A stretch of 15,601 bases of DNA from Deltaproteobacteria bacterium (GCA_019313725.1 JAFDAT010000142.1:1-15601), one strand, 5' to 3'. Positions 1 through 7,452 are shown, numbered from the stretch's first letter. A program made the numbers and translations. Notes: generated from the letters alone by a model not told the origin.

Positions 1-163
1 GCAAGTCCAGCTCAAAATAGTCATCCGTCATGTACTCTGCTTTAGGCTTGGAAATCGTCTCTACTTGAATTTCATATTTTTCGCCCAGACCGGGCATCAG
101 TTTAATAAAATGCTTTCAAGGCTTGCCATTGGGTTCGTTCAAAAAAAAGCGGACCTTCAACAT
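1..163 (-). CDS. Small putative selenoprotein, partial at window edge (in-frame UGA = Sec16)
   Basis: The gene starts at ATG 163-161, with ribosome binding site AAGGAGAG 7 nt upstream, 63 nt after the rhodanese-DsbD stop. Fifteen codons (MLKVRFFLNEPNGKP) are followed by TGA at 118-116. The same frame then stays open for 38 more codons to the window edge, with protein-like composition (KHFIKLMPGLGEKYEIQV and later EYMTDDYFELDL). About 20 nt after the TGA is a hairpin, GCCC-GGTCT-GGGC, whose loop equals that of the E. coli fdhF SECIS. I infer that TGA encodes selenocysteine at residue 16. The layout (strand, redox residue, helix, strand YEIQVETI) suggests a thioredoxin/glutaredoxin-like fold, but I do not recognise the family. 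It lies directly downstream of another Sec-protein candidate and is probably cotranscribed with it. The C-terminus is outside the window. Alternative: a 15-codon remnant, which the good start, SECIS and open downstream frame argue against. Confidence 0.75.
82..96 (-). promoter_or_regulatory. SECIS-like hairpin for the small selenoprotein
   Basis: On the minus strand, GCCC (95-92), loop GGTCT (91-87) and GGGC (86-83) form a hairpin, extended by a U-G pair (96/82). The loop begins 24 nt after the in-frame TGA at 118-116. Known bacterial SECIS elements sit inside the coding sequence shortly after UGA and present a G-containing loop that binds SelB. The E. coli fdhF loop is GGUCU, identical to this one. 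It meets the usual spacing and loop-G requirements. Binding by SelB is inferred. Confidence 0.75.
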
Positions 164-226
164 CTTGGATCTCTCCTTTTGGTGAAAATAAATTATGTAC
201 ACCACAACGATGGGGTACTAAAGGGT

Positions 227-1963
227 CTATTTCAACGCAACCATACGGTTTAAAAATTCGTCCGGTGATAAAAAGTCAACCAGGCGCAAATCTCTGCGCT
301 CCAGACCCGACGGGTCCAGAAACAGGACGGTCGGGACGCCCTTGACCCTGTATTGTTTTAAAAGATGCTCGAATTTTTTGTCGTCCTGCCGGGTCAGATC
401 CACTTTTACCATGATGAAATCATTTTGGGAGAGGGCAACAATGTCAGGATGATGAAATGTGACCTGATCCAGTTCACGGCACGGTGCACACCAGCCGGCA
501 GAGAAGTCGATGATTACCGGCTTGTTTTTTTCCGCCGCTGCGGACAAAAGCCGGGCCGAGTAAGGATACCAGTTGACGGACGGCCCTCTAAACGCCATGT
601 TACCGGCCAGGACTGTTCCTGTCACCAGGCACAGCGTACCTGCGATGACTTTGATCCAGGGAAACGCACGAAATGCGGCTGTTGTTTTATCCAGCCATCC
701 CAAATGAATACCGGCGGCAATGACAACGATGGCAAGGAGGTATTGCTGCGGCAACAGCGGCAGGGTCGGGCGGATAAAATATGCGGCCATGCCGATGAGG
801 ACCCAACCCATGGCGCGTCGCACCCAGTTCATCCATTCGCCGGATTTCGGCAGTTTTGCCAACTGGCCTGAAAACATTGCCAGGACGAACAAGGGCGTAC
901 CCAATCCCAAACTCAGGGTGAAAAAGATAAAAAAGCCGATCAAGGGGTCCCCAAGTGTTGCCACCCAGGTTAAAAGGCCCAGAACAAAAGGACCGATGCA
1001 GGGGGCCGCAACGACACCCAGCGTTATCCCCATGAAAAAAGAACCGAAGACCCCTGTGTAAGATTTTGACGCCGTTTGGGTCAGCCAGAAGGGAAGCCTG
1101 AGTTCCCAAACCCCGAAAAGGCTCATGGCAAATACTACCAACACGGCTGCGATGGTAACCAGTACCAGTGTATTCTGCAGCAATCCCCCGATCAAGCCCC
1201 CGGTGAGGGCGGCAACGACACCCAGTAGCGAGTTAGCCAGCGCCAGCCCTCCGATATAGCAGATGCCGTGTCCGACCAGCCCGCTTTTTCCCTGGGCACT
1301 TCTTCCGCCGAAATAGGATACCGTGATGGGAATCAGCGGATAAACACATGGGGTGAGGTTCAACGCCAGGCCACCGCCAAAAACGCCCAGTAGCGTCCAC
1401 AACAGTGCCCAACCGGACAAGGAAGGCTTCTTCGGGGCCTTAACTGAAGCCGGTGGGGTGGTGATTCGTGTAATCTGGGCAACGGGAAGCCCTTTGGATT
1501 GCCACTGGGGATACCCTTGCGCATACCGAAATACGTTTTGATAGCCTGCTTGAACGGCTGCCCGAGCCGCCGAGTCGCTGCGGACTCATGCGAGACCCGC
1601 TCAGTAGAAGACAATCATTTTGCCCCTGTCTGGTCCGAGAAGCACATTCAAGGCCCCCTTTTTCTGCCACCGAGCCCACCATGTGGGCTCCATGGGAAAA
1701 TTGACACTCTCGGCTATGTGACCGGTACGGTGCTCCCATTCCTGGCGTGTGTCTACCAGCAGGATAGTTTCGCGGGCTGATTGATATCGTTTTGACAAAG
1801 TCTCTACATCTATCAACCGGTAACCGCCCCTTGCAGCTTCCCGTTCAACCTGGGCCATGTTCGATGCGACGATCGACACCGGCAAATGGGAATACCAAAG
1901 GACGAATATGGTCACGGCCACAACGATGCCCGGAAAAAGGAATGATCGCATCGACGTTATCAA
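227..1963 (-). CDS. Rhodanese-DsbD-thioredoxin fusion, putative double selenoprotein (U121, U126)
   Basis: This is one reading frame of 578 codons with two internal TGAs (1603-1601 and 1588-1586), ending at TAG 229-227. Domains in order: an uncleaved N-terminal membrane anchor (about residues 5-25); a rhodanese domain (about 38-165) with VDTRQEWEHRTGHI, then MIVFY-U-AGLA-U-VRSDSAARAAV and AGYQNVFRYAQGYPQW; a linker; a DsbD/CcdA membrane domain (about 182-460) with redox Cys 206 (NLTPCVYPL) and Cys 322 (AAPCIGP); and a thioredoxin domain with WCAPC (Cys 492/495). Rhodaneses of this type carry FYC-x4-C-x2-S, so both UGAs replace cysteines. In classical DsbD, electrons pass from cytoplasmic thioredoxin through the membrane Cys pair to gamma and then alpha. 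Here rhodanese sits where DsbD-alpha would be, which suggests a periplasmic sulfur/selenol reductase (inference). The start is TTG 1963 (AAGGAG 5 nt upstream); ATG 1951 is an alternative. It lies 20 nt after the MBL gene. A double point error exactly at both active-site codons is unlikely. Confidence 0.85.
1553..1571 (-). promoter_or_regulatory. SECIS-like hairpin serving the two UGA codons
   Basis: On the minus strand, CGGCT (1569-1565), loop CGGGC and AGCCG (1559-1555) form a 5-bp stem. Two G-U pairs extend it to 1571/1553. The loop starts about 21 nt after the second TGA and about 36 nt after the first, and its second base is G. This fits the spacing and loop-G rules used for bacterial SECIS prediction. 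It could serve the second UGA and perhaps both. Function is inferred from geometry only. Confidence 0.5.
1580..1600 (-). promoter_or_regulatory. Hairpin directly after the first UGA, containing the second UGA
   Basis: Immediately after the first TGA (1603-1601) the minus strand folds as GCGGG, bulged T, CTC, loop GCAT, GAG, TCCGC. The bulged U a few pairs below a four-base loop recalls the fdhF SECIS, whose bulged U17 contacts SelB. The loop is nearer the UGA (9-10 nt) than is usual. The second TGA (1588-1586) begins in the loop, so the hairpin would have to melt before that codon is decoded. Candidate first SECIS. Confidence 0.35.
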
Positions 1964-1983
1964 TTTTGCTCCTTAATATAAGA

Positions 1984-2760
1984 TTACCATTCCATTGTTT
2001 CGTTTAACACCGGAATTCTGATGGCCGTATCGGGGTTGGTGCCCTTTACAAGTTCGGTAAACTTTCGAGTATCCACCATGGTTGAAATGGGTGGATAAAA
2101 ATTGTCCTGATGGTGGGGGATAACCATTTCAGGCTGAAGGGCTTTGACGTATTGATGTGCAATCCGGTCGATGCGGGTGTGGCCCTGCATGGGCACGAGT
2201 AGAATATCGGTGGGCTGCCTGCCGAGATTTTCCAGTTCATCGACTGTCGATCCGCCACTTCCGAAGTGATGAACCGCCTTGCCTTCAATCAGAAACCGCC
2301 AGCTCAACACCTGGCCTTCGGGATATTCACGTAAAAGCGGCAGATAGCCGGGTATACGAAAATTGATACGGGCCAGCGTTTTAAACAGCAGCCAAGAGTC
2401 AAACTTGACATGTCTGCTGTAGAACGCCTGTGCCTGAAAATCGCCAAAATTAAATATTTCACCATCCGACACGACACGGTGGATCAGATCTTTGTCCAAT
2501 CCTTTCCGTATCATGGTGCCGTCGGTGCCCCTGCCGCAGTATACCCTGGCCTTTGTGCTTGCAGCAATCTCCGGCACATCAAGGATATGGTCGAAATGCC
2601 CATGGGAGATAAAGATCATATCCGCCTGCTCGATATCCGATGCACGAATTGGCTGTCGAGGAACCGCCTGCTGATTTCTGGAAAAATATGGATCGATCAA
2701 AACGGTAAAGTTGCCGGTTTCAACCTTGAATCCTGCTGTTCCGAACCAAGTGATATTCAT
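1984..2760 (-). CDS. MBL-fold metal-dependent hydrolase (UlaG-like)
   Basis: A 258-residue metallo-beta-lactamase-fold protein of the UlaG/L-ascorbate-6-phosphate lactonase-like group. The N-terminus MNITWFGTAGFKVE opens the fold. The metal motif H-x-H-x-D-H is seen as HGHFDH (His53, His55, Asp57, His58), followed by the GSGGST turn and a late IPHHQDNF segment that probably supplies another metal ligand. No signal peptide, so cytoplasmic. I choose ATG 2760, which has GGGGGA 5-6 nt upstream, over an in-frame TTG four codons earlier. The gene ends 20 nt before the rhodanese-DsbD start and looks like the first gene of that operon. MBL proteins paired with rhodanese are often persulfide dioxygenases (ETHE1 type), but this one resembles UlaG rather than ETHE1, so substrate is unknown. 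Confidence 0.85.
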   Translation of the reverse strand: MNITWFGTAGFKVETGNFTVLIDPYFSRNQQAVPRQPIRASDIEQADMIFISHGHFDHILDVPEIAASTKARVYCGRGTDGTMIRKGLDKDLIHRVVSDGEIFNFGDFQAQAFYSRHVKFDSWLLFKTLARINFRIPGYLPLLREYPEGQVLSWRFLIEGKAVHHFGSGGSTVDELENLGRQPTDILLVPMQGHTRIDRIAHQYVKALQPEMVIPHHQDNFYPPISTMVDTRKFTELVKGTNPDTAIRIPVLNETMEW

Positions 2761-2783
2761 CGTATCCCCCAAATTTTAATCTG

Positions 2784-2801
2784 CCCGCTGCCTTCAGCGG
2801 G
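2784..2801 (-). promoter_or_regulatory. Leader hairpin ahead of the MBL-selenoprotein operon
   Basis: A perfect 7-bp inverted repeat (CCCGCTG, four-base loop, CAGCGGG) lies in the presumed 5' leader, about 24 nt before the MBL start. No T-run follows on the minus strand, so it is not a normal terminator. It may affect translation or mRNA stability. Upstream, TTGACC (2851-2846 on the minus strand) with TATAGT 19 nt further on is a weak promoter candidate. Confidence 0.4.
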
Positions 2802-3017
2802 GGATAAATTTAATTTGACTATATCATCATGTGCAGCGGCAGGGTCAAGTAAATCTTCGGATGTAATAACGCCGGACAAGCTTTTTGTACTAAGCAAAAT
2901 ACCCCACGAACTCTCCACACCGAAGATTAGCATATGCGTTTGACAGATCCGGCCACAGTGTTATATTTTAAAAAAAGCATTGATCGGCTGAAAACACATA
3001 AACAAAACTTGGACCCT

Positions 3018-3425
3018 ATGCAGAAACCAACCGTTACCCACTTTGGCCTGACATTTTTCGTTATTGGCACTATTCTTTTTATCTTTTCGATGTCGGCTGT
3101 TTCGGCTCAAGGCCAGGACTTCAAGGTGCTGAATGGGGACTGGGTTCGATCTGACGGCGGCTATTCAATCCAGGTGCGGAACGTCAGCCAGGATGGTTCG
3201 GTGAGTGTGGCCTATTTCAATCCGAATCGGATCCATGTAGCCGAAGCCAACGTTTCCCTGTGGAAGGGTATGGTAAAGCTGTTCATAAAATTGCAGGACA
3301 AGGGCTATCCCGGGTCCTCGTACACGCTCTATTATTTTGAAACTAAAAATGCCCTGGTTGGCTTCTATCACCAGGCTGAAATGGGGCAGACCTTTGAAGT
3401 GGTCTTCATTAGAAATCATCAGTAA
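3018..3425 (+). CDS. Small exported protein of unknown function
   Basis: Starting at ATG 3018 this is a 135-residue protein with a clear signal peptide: MQKPTVTHFG, then a hydrophobic core FFVIGTILFIFSMSAVSA, with cleavage predicted after AVSAQG. The mature part of about 105 residues starts DFKVLNGDWVRSDGGYSIQV and alternates beta-strand-like segments (VSVAYFNPNRIHV, SSYTLYYF, ALVGFYHQAEM, FEVVFIR). That suggests a small beta-barrel or lipocalin-like periplasmic domain. It has no cysteine or obvious catalytic motif. An earlier in-frame ATG at 2934 would bury the signal peptide behind 28 polar residues, so I reject it, though neither start has a strong ribosome binding site. Similar DGGY-containing small exported proteins occur in other proteobacteria, but I know no function for them. 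Confidence 0.7.
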   Translation: MQKPTVTHFGLTFFVIGTILFIFSMSAVSAQGQDFKVLNGDWVRSDGGYSIQVRNVSQDGSVSVAYFNPNRIHVAEANVSLWKGMVKLFIKLQDKGYPGSSYTLYYFETKNALVGFYHQAEMGQTFEVVFIRNHQ

Positions 3426-3474
3426 TATCGCATGACCGGATCAAGGCCCAAAAAATGGTCATATACAGCTATTT

Positions 3475-4221
3475 CTAAACGCTTTTGGGCTGATTAGAGA
3501 TACTTTTTCGCAACTTGACTGCGAAATAAACCACCGAAAATACGTAGACAGGCAGGTACAGCCACCAGGCAAACGGATTGGGGATGCCGGTATATTCAAC
3601 CGGGCCCGGTATCTGCAGAATGTTCTTCCAGTCCCAGCAGAAGGCCACGATCATGACCAGGCCGCAGGTGAGCTCTATGGACATATCATACCATCGCCAG
3701 CGGATATCGCACCCCTTTTCATCAAAATAGATGATCAGGGAACCGGCCACGACCATGGCCAGAGCGATCAATACCGGTGTTATGACCGGACCCACCCAGG
3801 GCAGGGGCACATAAAACAGAAGGTCCCAGGTCATAAGGCTGTCCGGCCAGCCCACCATGACATACAGCCAGATGTAGTAGAATATGTCCCACAGCCCGAA
3901 AGCCAGCATGAAGAAACAGAACTTTTGAAACCGGTTCCTGCCGGCCATCCATCCTATCGCAATGAGGATCACGATGGTGGCAATTTCCCGGCCGAACTCG
4001 ATACGGATCAGCGGATCGACAACGTGCCGGCCGCCCTCCCATTTGATGACAAGGGGAAAACTGAATCCCCCGAAAAAGTAAATTTTCCGGAGATAGACAA
4101 CCACGGCACTCTCCACCCACGCAAAAGCGATGGAAAAAATCACCACCCAGAGCCAGTTTTGAAAAGCCCTTTCCGAAATGATTTTGGAAGCGGTTTTGCA
4201 AGCGCTATTATCTTCCATCAT
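3475..4221 (-). CDS. Multi-pass inner-membrane protein, unknown function
   Basis: 248 residues with about six or seven hydrophobic segments: WLWVVIFSIAFAWVESAVVVYL, IATIVILIAIGWMAG, FCFFMLAFGLWDIFYYIWLYVMV, VGPVITPVLIALAMVVAGSLII, LTCGLVMIVAFCW and LYLPVYVFSVVYFAV. It is rich in Trp and has conserved-looking acidic residues within or beside membrane segments (WVESA, WDIFYY, DWKN), as in small transporters or enzymes, but I do not recognise the family. Two ATGs in tandem (4221, 4218) follow AAAAGG; the second has the better spacing. It converges with the small exported-protein gene, leaving a 49-bp gap without an obvious terminator. Confidence 0.7.
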   Translation of the reverse strand: MMEDNSACKTASKIISERAFQNWLWVVIFSIAFAWVESAVVVYLRKIYFFGGFSFPLVIKWEGGRHVVDPLIRIEFGREIATIVILIAIGWMAGRNRFQKFCFFMLAFGLWDIFYYIWLYVMVGWPDSLMTWDLLFYVPLPWVGPVITPVLIALAMVVAGSLIIYFDEKGCDIRWRWYDMSIELTCGLVMIVAFCWDWKNILQIPGPVEYTGIPNPFAWWLYLPVYVFSVVYFAVKLRKSISNQPKSV

Positions 4222-4339
4222 GGCCTTTTACTCGTAAACTTGACAGACTTGCACCTTAACGGCGGAACGTCTCATCCTTTTTCCTGGTCACACCGGTTGT
4301 AAAGCACAAACAGGTGTTCGCAGAGAAGATGTCGTTTTC

Positions 4340-4918
4340 TTAATTTCTATTTTTTGCTTCTGCGTCCTTGGTGCCACGGTGAGAGGAACCACGCCGGAGG
4401 CTCTTTGAAGGACGATTATCGCGCCGCCTTTTTTTGGAACCGGCAATTGGTTTTTTTTTCTTTTCCCGGAGTCGAATGCCGTCTTCTTCAAGGCTGATCA
4501 ATCTTTTTTTGTACAGGTTGCCCACGGCTTTCTTGAACACTTTTTTACTGACGCCGAAAAGGTCGGCAATGACTTCGGGCCGGCTTTTATCCGTTAGCGC
4601 CATGAATCCTTTCTGGTGCCGCAATTTATACATGATACTCGCGGATAAGGCATCCACAGCCTTGTAACCGGGCTTTTGCAGGCAAAGATCTATTTTTCCG
4701 TCGTCACGCACTTTTTTGATATAGCCGCTGATCTTCTGCCCTATTTTCAGTGGCTGAAACACTTCGTTTTCATAGAGAATGCCTTCCTGCGTACCGTCAA
4801 TGATGGCGGTAAGCCCCATCTCGGTTCGAGTGGCAATGAGCAGCATCACTTTTTGACCCTGATGGAAGGAGGCTTCCTGCTTAGATTTCCGTTTTATTTT
4901 CGGTTCTTTTTTTTGCAT
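4340..4918 (-). CDS. Short CvfB/YitL-like S1 RNA-binding protein
   Basis: 192 residues from ATG 4918 (CGGAG 7 nt upstream). Order: a Lys-rich N-terminus; an S1-like OB domain (about residues 20-75) containing TEMGLTAIIDGTQEGILYENEV, then IGQKISGYIKKVRDDGKIDLCL; and a winged-helix segment (about 90-140) with GFMALTDKSRPEVIADLFGVSKKVFKKAVGNLYKK. This layout matches the second S1 and winged-helix part of CvfB/YitL proteins, which bind RNA. Those are usually about 280 residues with two or three S1 units; here the first S1 unit is missing and a basic tail (KKKKP, KKRRR, KSLRRG) is added. The basic ends would favour nucleic-acid binding. An in-frame start at 4936 adds six residues. Confidence 0.8.
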   Translation of the reverse strand: MQKKEPKIKRKSKQEASFHQGQKVMLLIATRTEMGLTAIIDGTQEGILYENEVFQPLKIGQKISGYIKKVRDDGKIDLCLQKPGYKAVDALSASIMYKLRHQKGFMALTDKSRPEVIADLFGVSKKVFKKAVGNLYKKRLISLEEDGIRLREKKKKPIAGSKKRRRDNRPSKSLRRGSSHRGTKDAEAKNRN

Positions 4919-5006
4919 GGTATGGCTCCGGTACATGGTGGTGGCCGATCTCGATGCTCATAGCAGTTTAGATATTCGTGCTTCAAATTTTATCTTCTCC
5001 AGTATT

Positions 5007-5053
5007 GGCAGAGCCTAATGGCTCTGACCTAGCCCAGAGGACCAGGTTTTTAA
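5007..5053 (-). repeat. 47-bp interspersed double-hairpin repeat, copy A
   Basis: Read on the minus strand, this 47-bp unit holds a CCTGGTCC...GGGCTAGG hairpin and then a CAGAGCC-ATTA-GGCTCTG hairpin. It matches 42 of 47 bases of the direct-strand copy at 7497-7543. It lies just beyond the cold-shock gene terminator. It resembles REP-type palindromic elements; no associated transposase is seen in the window. Confidence 0.7.
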
Positions 5054-5062
5054 TTCTGGAAT

Positions 5063-5105
5063 AAAAAAGGCACCCCCCGTTTGACGGGAGATGCCTTTAA
5101 TTTTT
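5063..5105 (-). terminator. Rho-independent terminator of the cold-shock gene
   Basis: On the minus strand, AAAGGCA (5098-5092), CTCCCG, a short loop, CGGGGGG and TGCCTTT (5072-5066) form a strong GC-rich stem ending in a T-run. It begins about 20 nt after the cold-shock stop codon. The A-rich opposite flank would also let it act in the other direction. Confidence 0.85.
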
Positions 5106-5117
5106 TTTAGTGGCCGG

Positions 5118-5318
5118 TTAGACGGCAGTAACGTTGGCAGCAGCCGGGCCTTTGGGGCCTTGCTCGATGTCAAAAGTTACACTGGCACCTTCACTGAGAG
5201 ATTTAAAACCGGTTGCATTGATCGCACTGTGATGCACGAATACATCCGGACCGTCTTCCTGCTCGATGAATCCAAAACCTTTGCTGTCATTAAACCACTT
5301 AACAGTTCCATTTGTCAT
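5118..5318 (-). CDS. Cold-shock domain protein (CspA family)
   Basis: A complete 66-residue cold-shock protein, the usual family length. It is a five-stranded OB-fold RNA/ssDNA chaperone that melts mRNA secondary structure. RNP1 is seen as KGFGFI and RNP2 as VFVHHSAI, with TVKWFNDSKGFGFIEQ at the N-terminus and GPKGPAAANVTAV at the C-terminus. The start ATG 5318 has an excellent GAAAGGAGG site. A candidate promoter lies at 5444-5472, giving a leader of about 120 nt, as is common for cold-inducible csp mRNAs. A strong terminator follows, so it is probably a single-gene transcript. Confidence 0.95.
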   Translation of the reverse strand: MTNGTVKWFNDSKGFGFIEQEDGPDVFVHHSAINATGFKSLSEGASVTFDIEQGPKGPAAANVTAV

Positions 5319-5407
5319 AACAATATCCTCCTTTCAAAATATTTCAACGTCGCAAACTGAAGGATGATAACGTTCAACAAACGGATAATTCCCACAGAAA
5401 GAAACCC

Positions 5408-5472
5408 TCCCGCCACAACAAGGCGAGACTGAATTGATACTACATGTTAAGCACCCTTTAAGCTAATGGCAA
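5408..5472 (-). promoter_or_regulatory. Promoter and structured leader of the cold-shock gene
   Basis: On the minus strand, TTGCCA (5472-5467) is followed after 17 nt by TAACAT (5449-5444), a plausible sigma-70 promoter with start near 5437. The leader then forms a 7-bp hairpin at 5428-5408 (TCTCGCC with GGCGGGA). Long structured leaders are typical of cold-shock mRNAs. No other gene was seen between 5319 and 5547. Confidence 0.45.
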
Positions 5473-5547
5473 GCTAAATGTTTATTTTTTTGGGGTCACC
5501 GCCGATTAACTGTATTTTTTCTAACAAAACAAGCACTAATCCCGATT

Positions 5548-7452
5548 TTATAACTGTTCGGCAAGGTCCGACAAGCCCAGTGCTTCAAGCCGCGTCTTTT
5601 CTTGAAGACCCGTGTCCGCGTCCCAGCCCCTGAGGGTATAAAACGCTTTGCGCATCTCTGCAAACTGCGACAGGTCCAGTTTATTGCCTTTTACAGACAC
5701 CGGTTCCTCTGTGGGTCCCGGAACGATCAATCTCGGATTCAATACATCCCTGACAACCGGCTCCGTAAAGTTAAAATCTTTGGGCCGGTCATCTTCCAGT
5801 GCCTGCCAGCCTTCACGCAGCAGGATGGCCCGCTGCAGATTGAAGATTCTTTCGCCGTAGCGGTCCAGGGCTTCTTCATTCGTATCGATCCCGGTAACAG
5901 CCGAAAAGAGACGGCTTTCGAGCGTGGGGTCACCCGTATTGTCGTCGGTATTGAATGAATCCATGATGGGCCAGCCGAAATCGCACAGACCGAGGCTGTC
6001 CTTCACATATGTGTGGTCCTGGATCTTAATCGTGGCAATGGCTTTTCCTTCCATGGTGGTCATGTCCCAGGCCTTTTCATGTCCCCAAAACTTGGTGGCC
6101 GCCTCACGGAATACCCTGGCCGAGGTGGGAGACAGATCAGGTCTGATCATGTGCAGAAGCCACCTTGCTATCAGGTGGCTGATGTCGTGCAGCATGGCGA
6201 TGGGCTGTCTGGGTTCCATGCCGTACAGCAGTGTGGTGATCGGGTATTGGCGGGGAGCATAGACGCCGTCAAGACCGACGGCGTTGTTGTATTCGCTGAA
6301 ATAGGTTTTTGCCTGCTCTCCGAGGGTTTCCGCCGCACGCAAAATCCCTTCGGCGAGGATATTGCCGAACCCTTCACGTCTGGATATCATGGAAACCAGC
6401 TGTTCAAAAAATGAAGCCGATCCCAGGGATGAAAAATCCAGTCCTGTATCCTGATCGGAAATGTATCCGTCCTGATAAGCGGCTCCCAGCCAGAGGAGAA
6501 CATTCTGAATTTCCATGGTGCAAATCGAGTAGTCATTGCATAACCGGGTTGCATCCAGGGCAACATCGATACCCGCTTCGGACTTCATGGCCGCATAAGG
6601 CATGTACACCGTCATGGCCTGGCACTTCCTGACCTCCTCCCGCCCCCCGGGAGTTCGATACAAACCCCGGCCGCAATCCATGGCGCACTGGTAGCAGGAG
6701 GCGGTCTTCATGAACTGCATCTGTTTCTTGGGAACAGGCATCCGCAGCGTACCGCGCTTGCTGATGTGAATGATGTGCCGGTTGAGTTCGTTCAGGTCGT
6801 CCCTGCGAGTCACCAGGGGTTTGCCGGAACCGTCAACCGCAATGGCCTTGAGGTTTTTCGAACCCATGACCGCACCGAAACCGCCCGTGGCGCTGCCCTC
6901 ATGATCGGTGATAATCGTTGCGTTCCGGCATCGATTTTCTCCGGCCGGTCCGGTGGAGATAAAACGGACTTTGTTTCCATGGGCATCTTTCAGCCCTTTC
7001 TGAACCGCATAGGTTCCCTTGCCCCACAAAAAGGCGGCATCACGCAGTTCCACGCCGCCGTCGTGGACAAAAAGGTAGGTCGGGACCTCGGCACGGCCGG
7101 TAATGACAATGCCGTCATACCCGGCCCGCTTGAGATATGCCGGAAAAAAACCGCCTAAATTGCCATAGCAGAACCCTTCGGGCATCAGCATGGGGGATTT
7201 GCTGATAACACTCATGCGCGTCGCACCCTGGGCGCCGGTCGCGACCAGTACGCCGGTCATCAGTATCAGCGGGTTGTCAGGATCGAATGCCTGGACGCGC
7301 GAAGCGTCACTTTCCCAGTACAGCTGTGTGGCGATGCCCCGGCCCCCTAAAAATTGCTCGACATAGTCCCATGTGTCGAATTCGGTGACCTCTGAGCGGC
7401 CGAGGTCGACCCTGGCGATTTTTCCCGTCCATCCGTACATAGTAGCAGACAT
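5548..7452 (-). CDS. Aldehyde:ferredoxin oxidoreductase family tungsten enzyme
   Basis: 634 residues, close to the 600-620 usual for the AOR family. These enzymes hold a tungsten bis-pyranopterin and one [4Fe-4S] cluster and oxidise aldehydes to acids with ferredoxin (or the reverse); the family also includes BamB-type subunits. Seen: the N-terminal LGGRGIATQLYWE pterin-binding segment, ISTGPAGENRCRNATI, GGFGAVMGSKNLKAIAV (about 190-206), cluster cysteines C253-x2-C256-x3-C260, and distal C490 in LGLCDFGWP, matching the Cys layout of Pyrococcus AOR. No signal peptide. I start at ATG 7452 (AGGGGG about 8 nt upstream); the open frame continues another 181 codons upstream but is not protein-like. 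No dedicated partner or cofactor gene adjoins it, so substrate is open. Confidence 0.9.
   Translation of the reverse strand: MSATMYGWTGKIARVDLGRSEVTEFDTWDYVEQFLGGRGIATQLYWESDASRVQAFDPDNPLILMTGVLVATGAQGATRMSVISKSPMLMPEGFCYGNLGGFFPAYLKRAGYDGIVITGRAEVPTYLFVHDGGVELRDAAFLWGKGTYAVQKGLKDAHGNKVRFISTGPAGENRCRNATIITDHEGSATGGFGAVMGSKNLKAIAVDGSGKPLVTRRDDLNELNRHIIHISKRGTLRMPVPKKQMQFMKTASCYQCAMDCGRGLYRTPGGREEVRKCQAMTVYMPYAAMKSEAGIDVALDATRLCNDYSICTMEIQNVLLWLGAAYQDGYISDQDTGLDFSSLGSASFFEQLVSMISRREGFGNILAEGILRAAETLGEQAKTYFSEYNNAVGLDGVYAPRQYPITTLLYGMEPRQPIAMLHDISHLIARWLLHMIRPDLSPTSARVFREAATKFWGHEKAWDMTTMEGKAIATIKIQDHTYVKDSLGLCDFGWPIMDSFNTDDNTGDPTLESRLFSAVTGIDTNEEALDRYGERIFNLQRAILLREGWQALEDDRPKDFNFTEPVVRDVLNPRLIVPGPTEEPVSVKGNKLDLSQFAEMRKAFYTLRGWDADTGLQEKTRLEALGLSDLAEQL

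Noticed and set aside
1580..1603. Rhodanese-DsbD break as a pseudogene or sequencing error
   Set aside because: There is no frameshift. Two independent TGAs fall exactly on the two expected cysteine codons, the frame before and after is intact, and a second UGA/SECIS gene adjoins.
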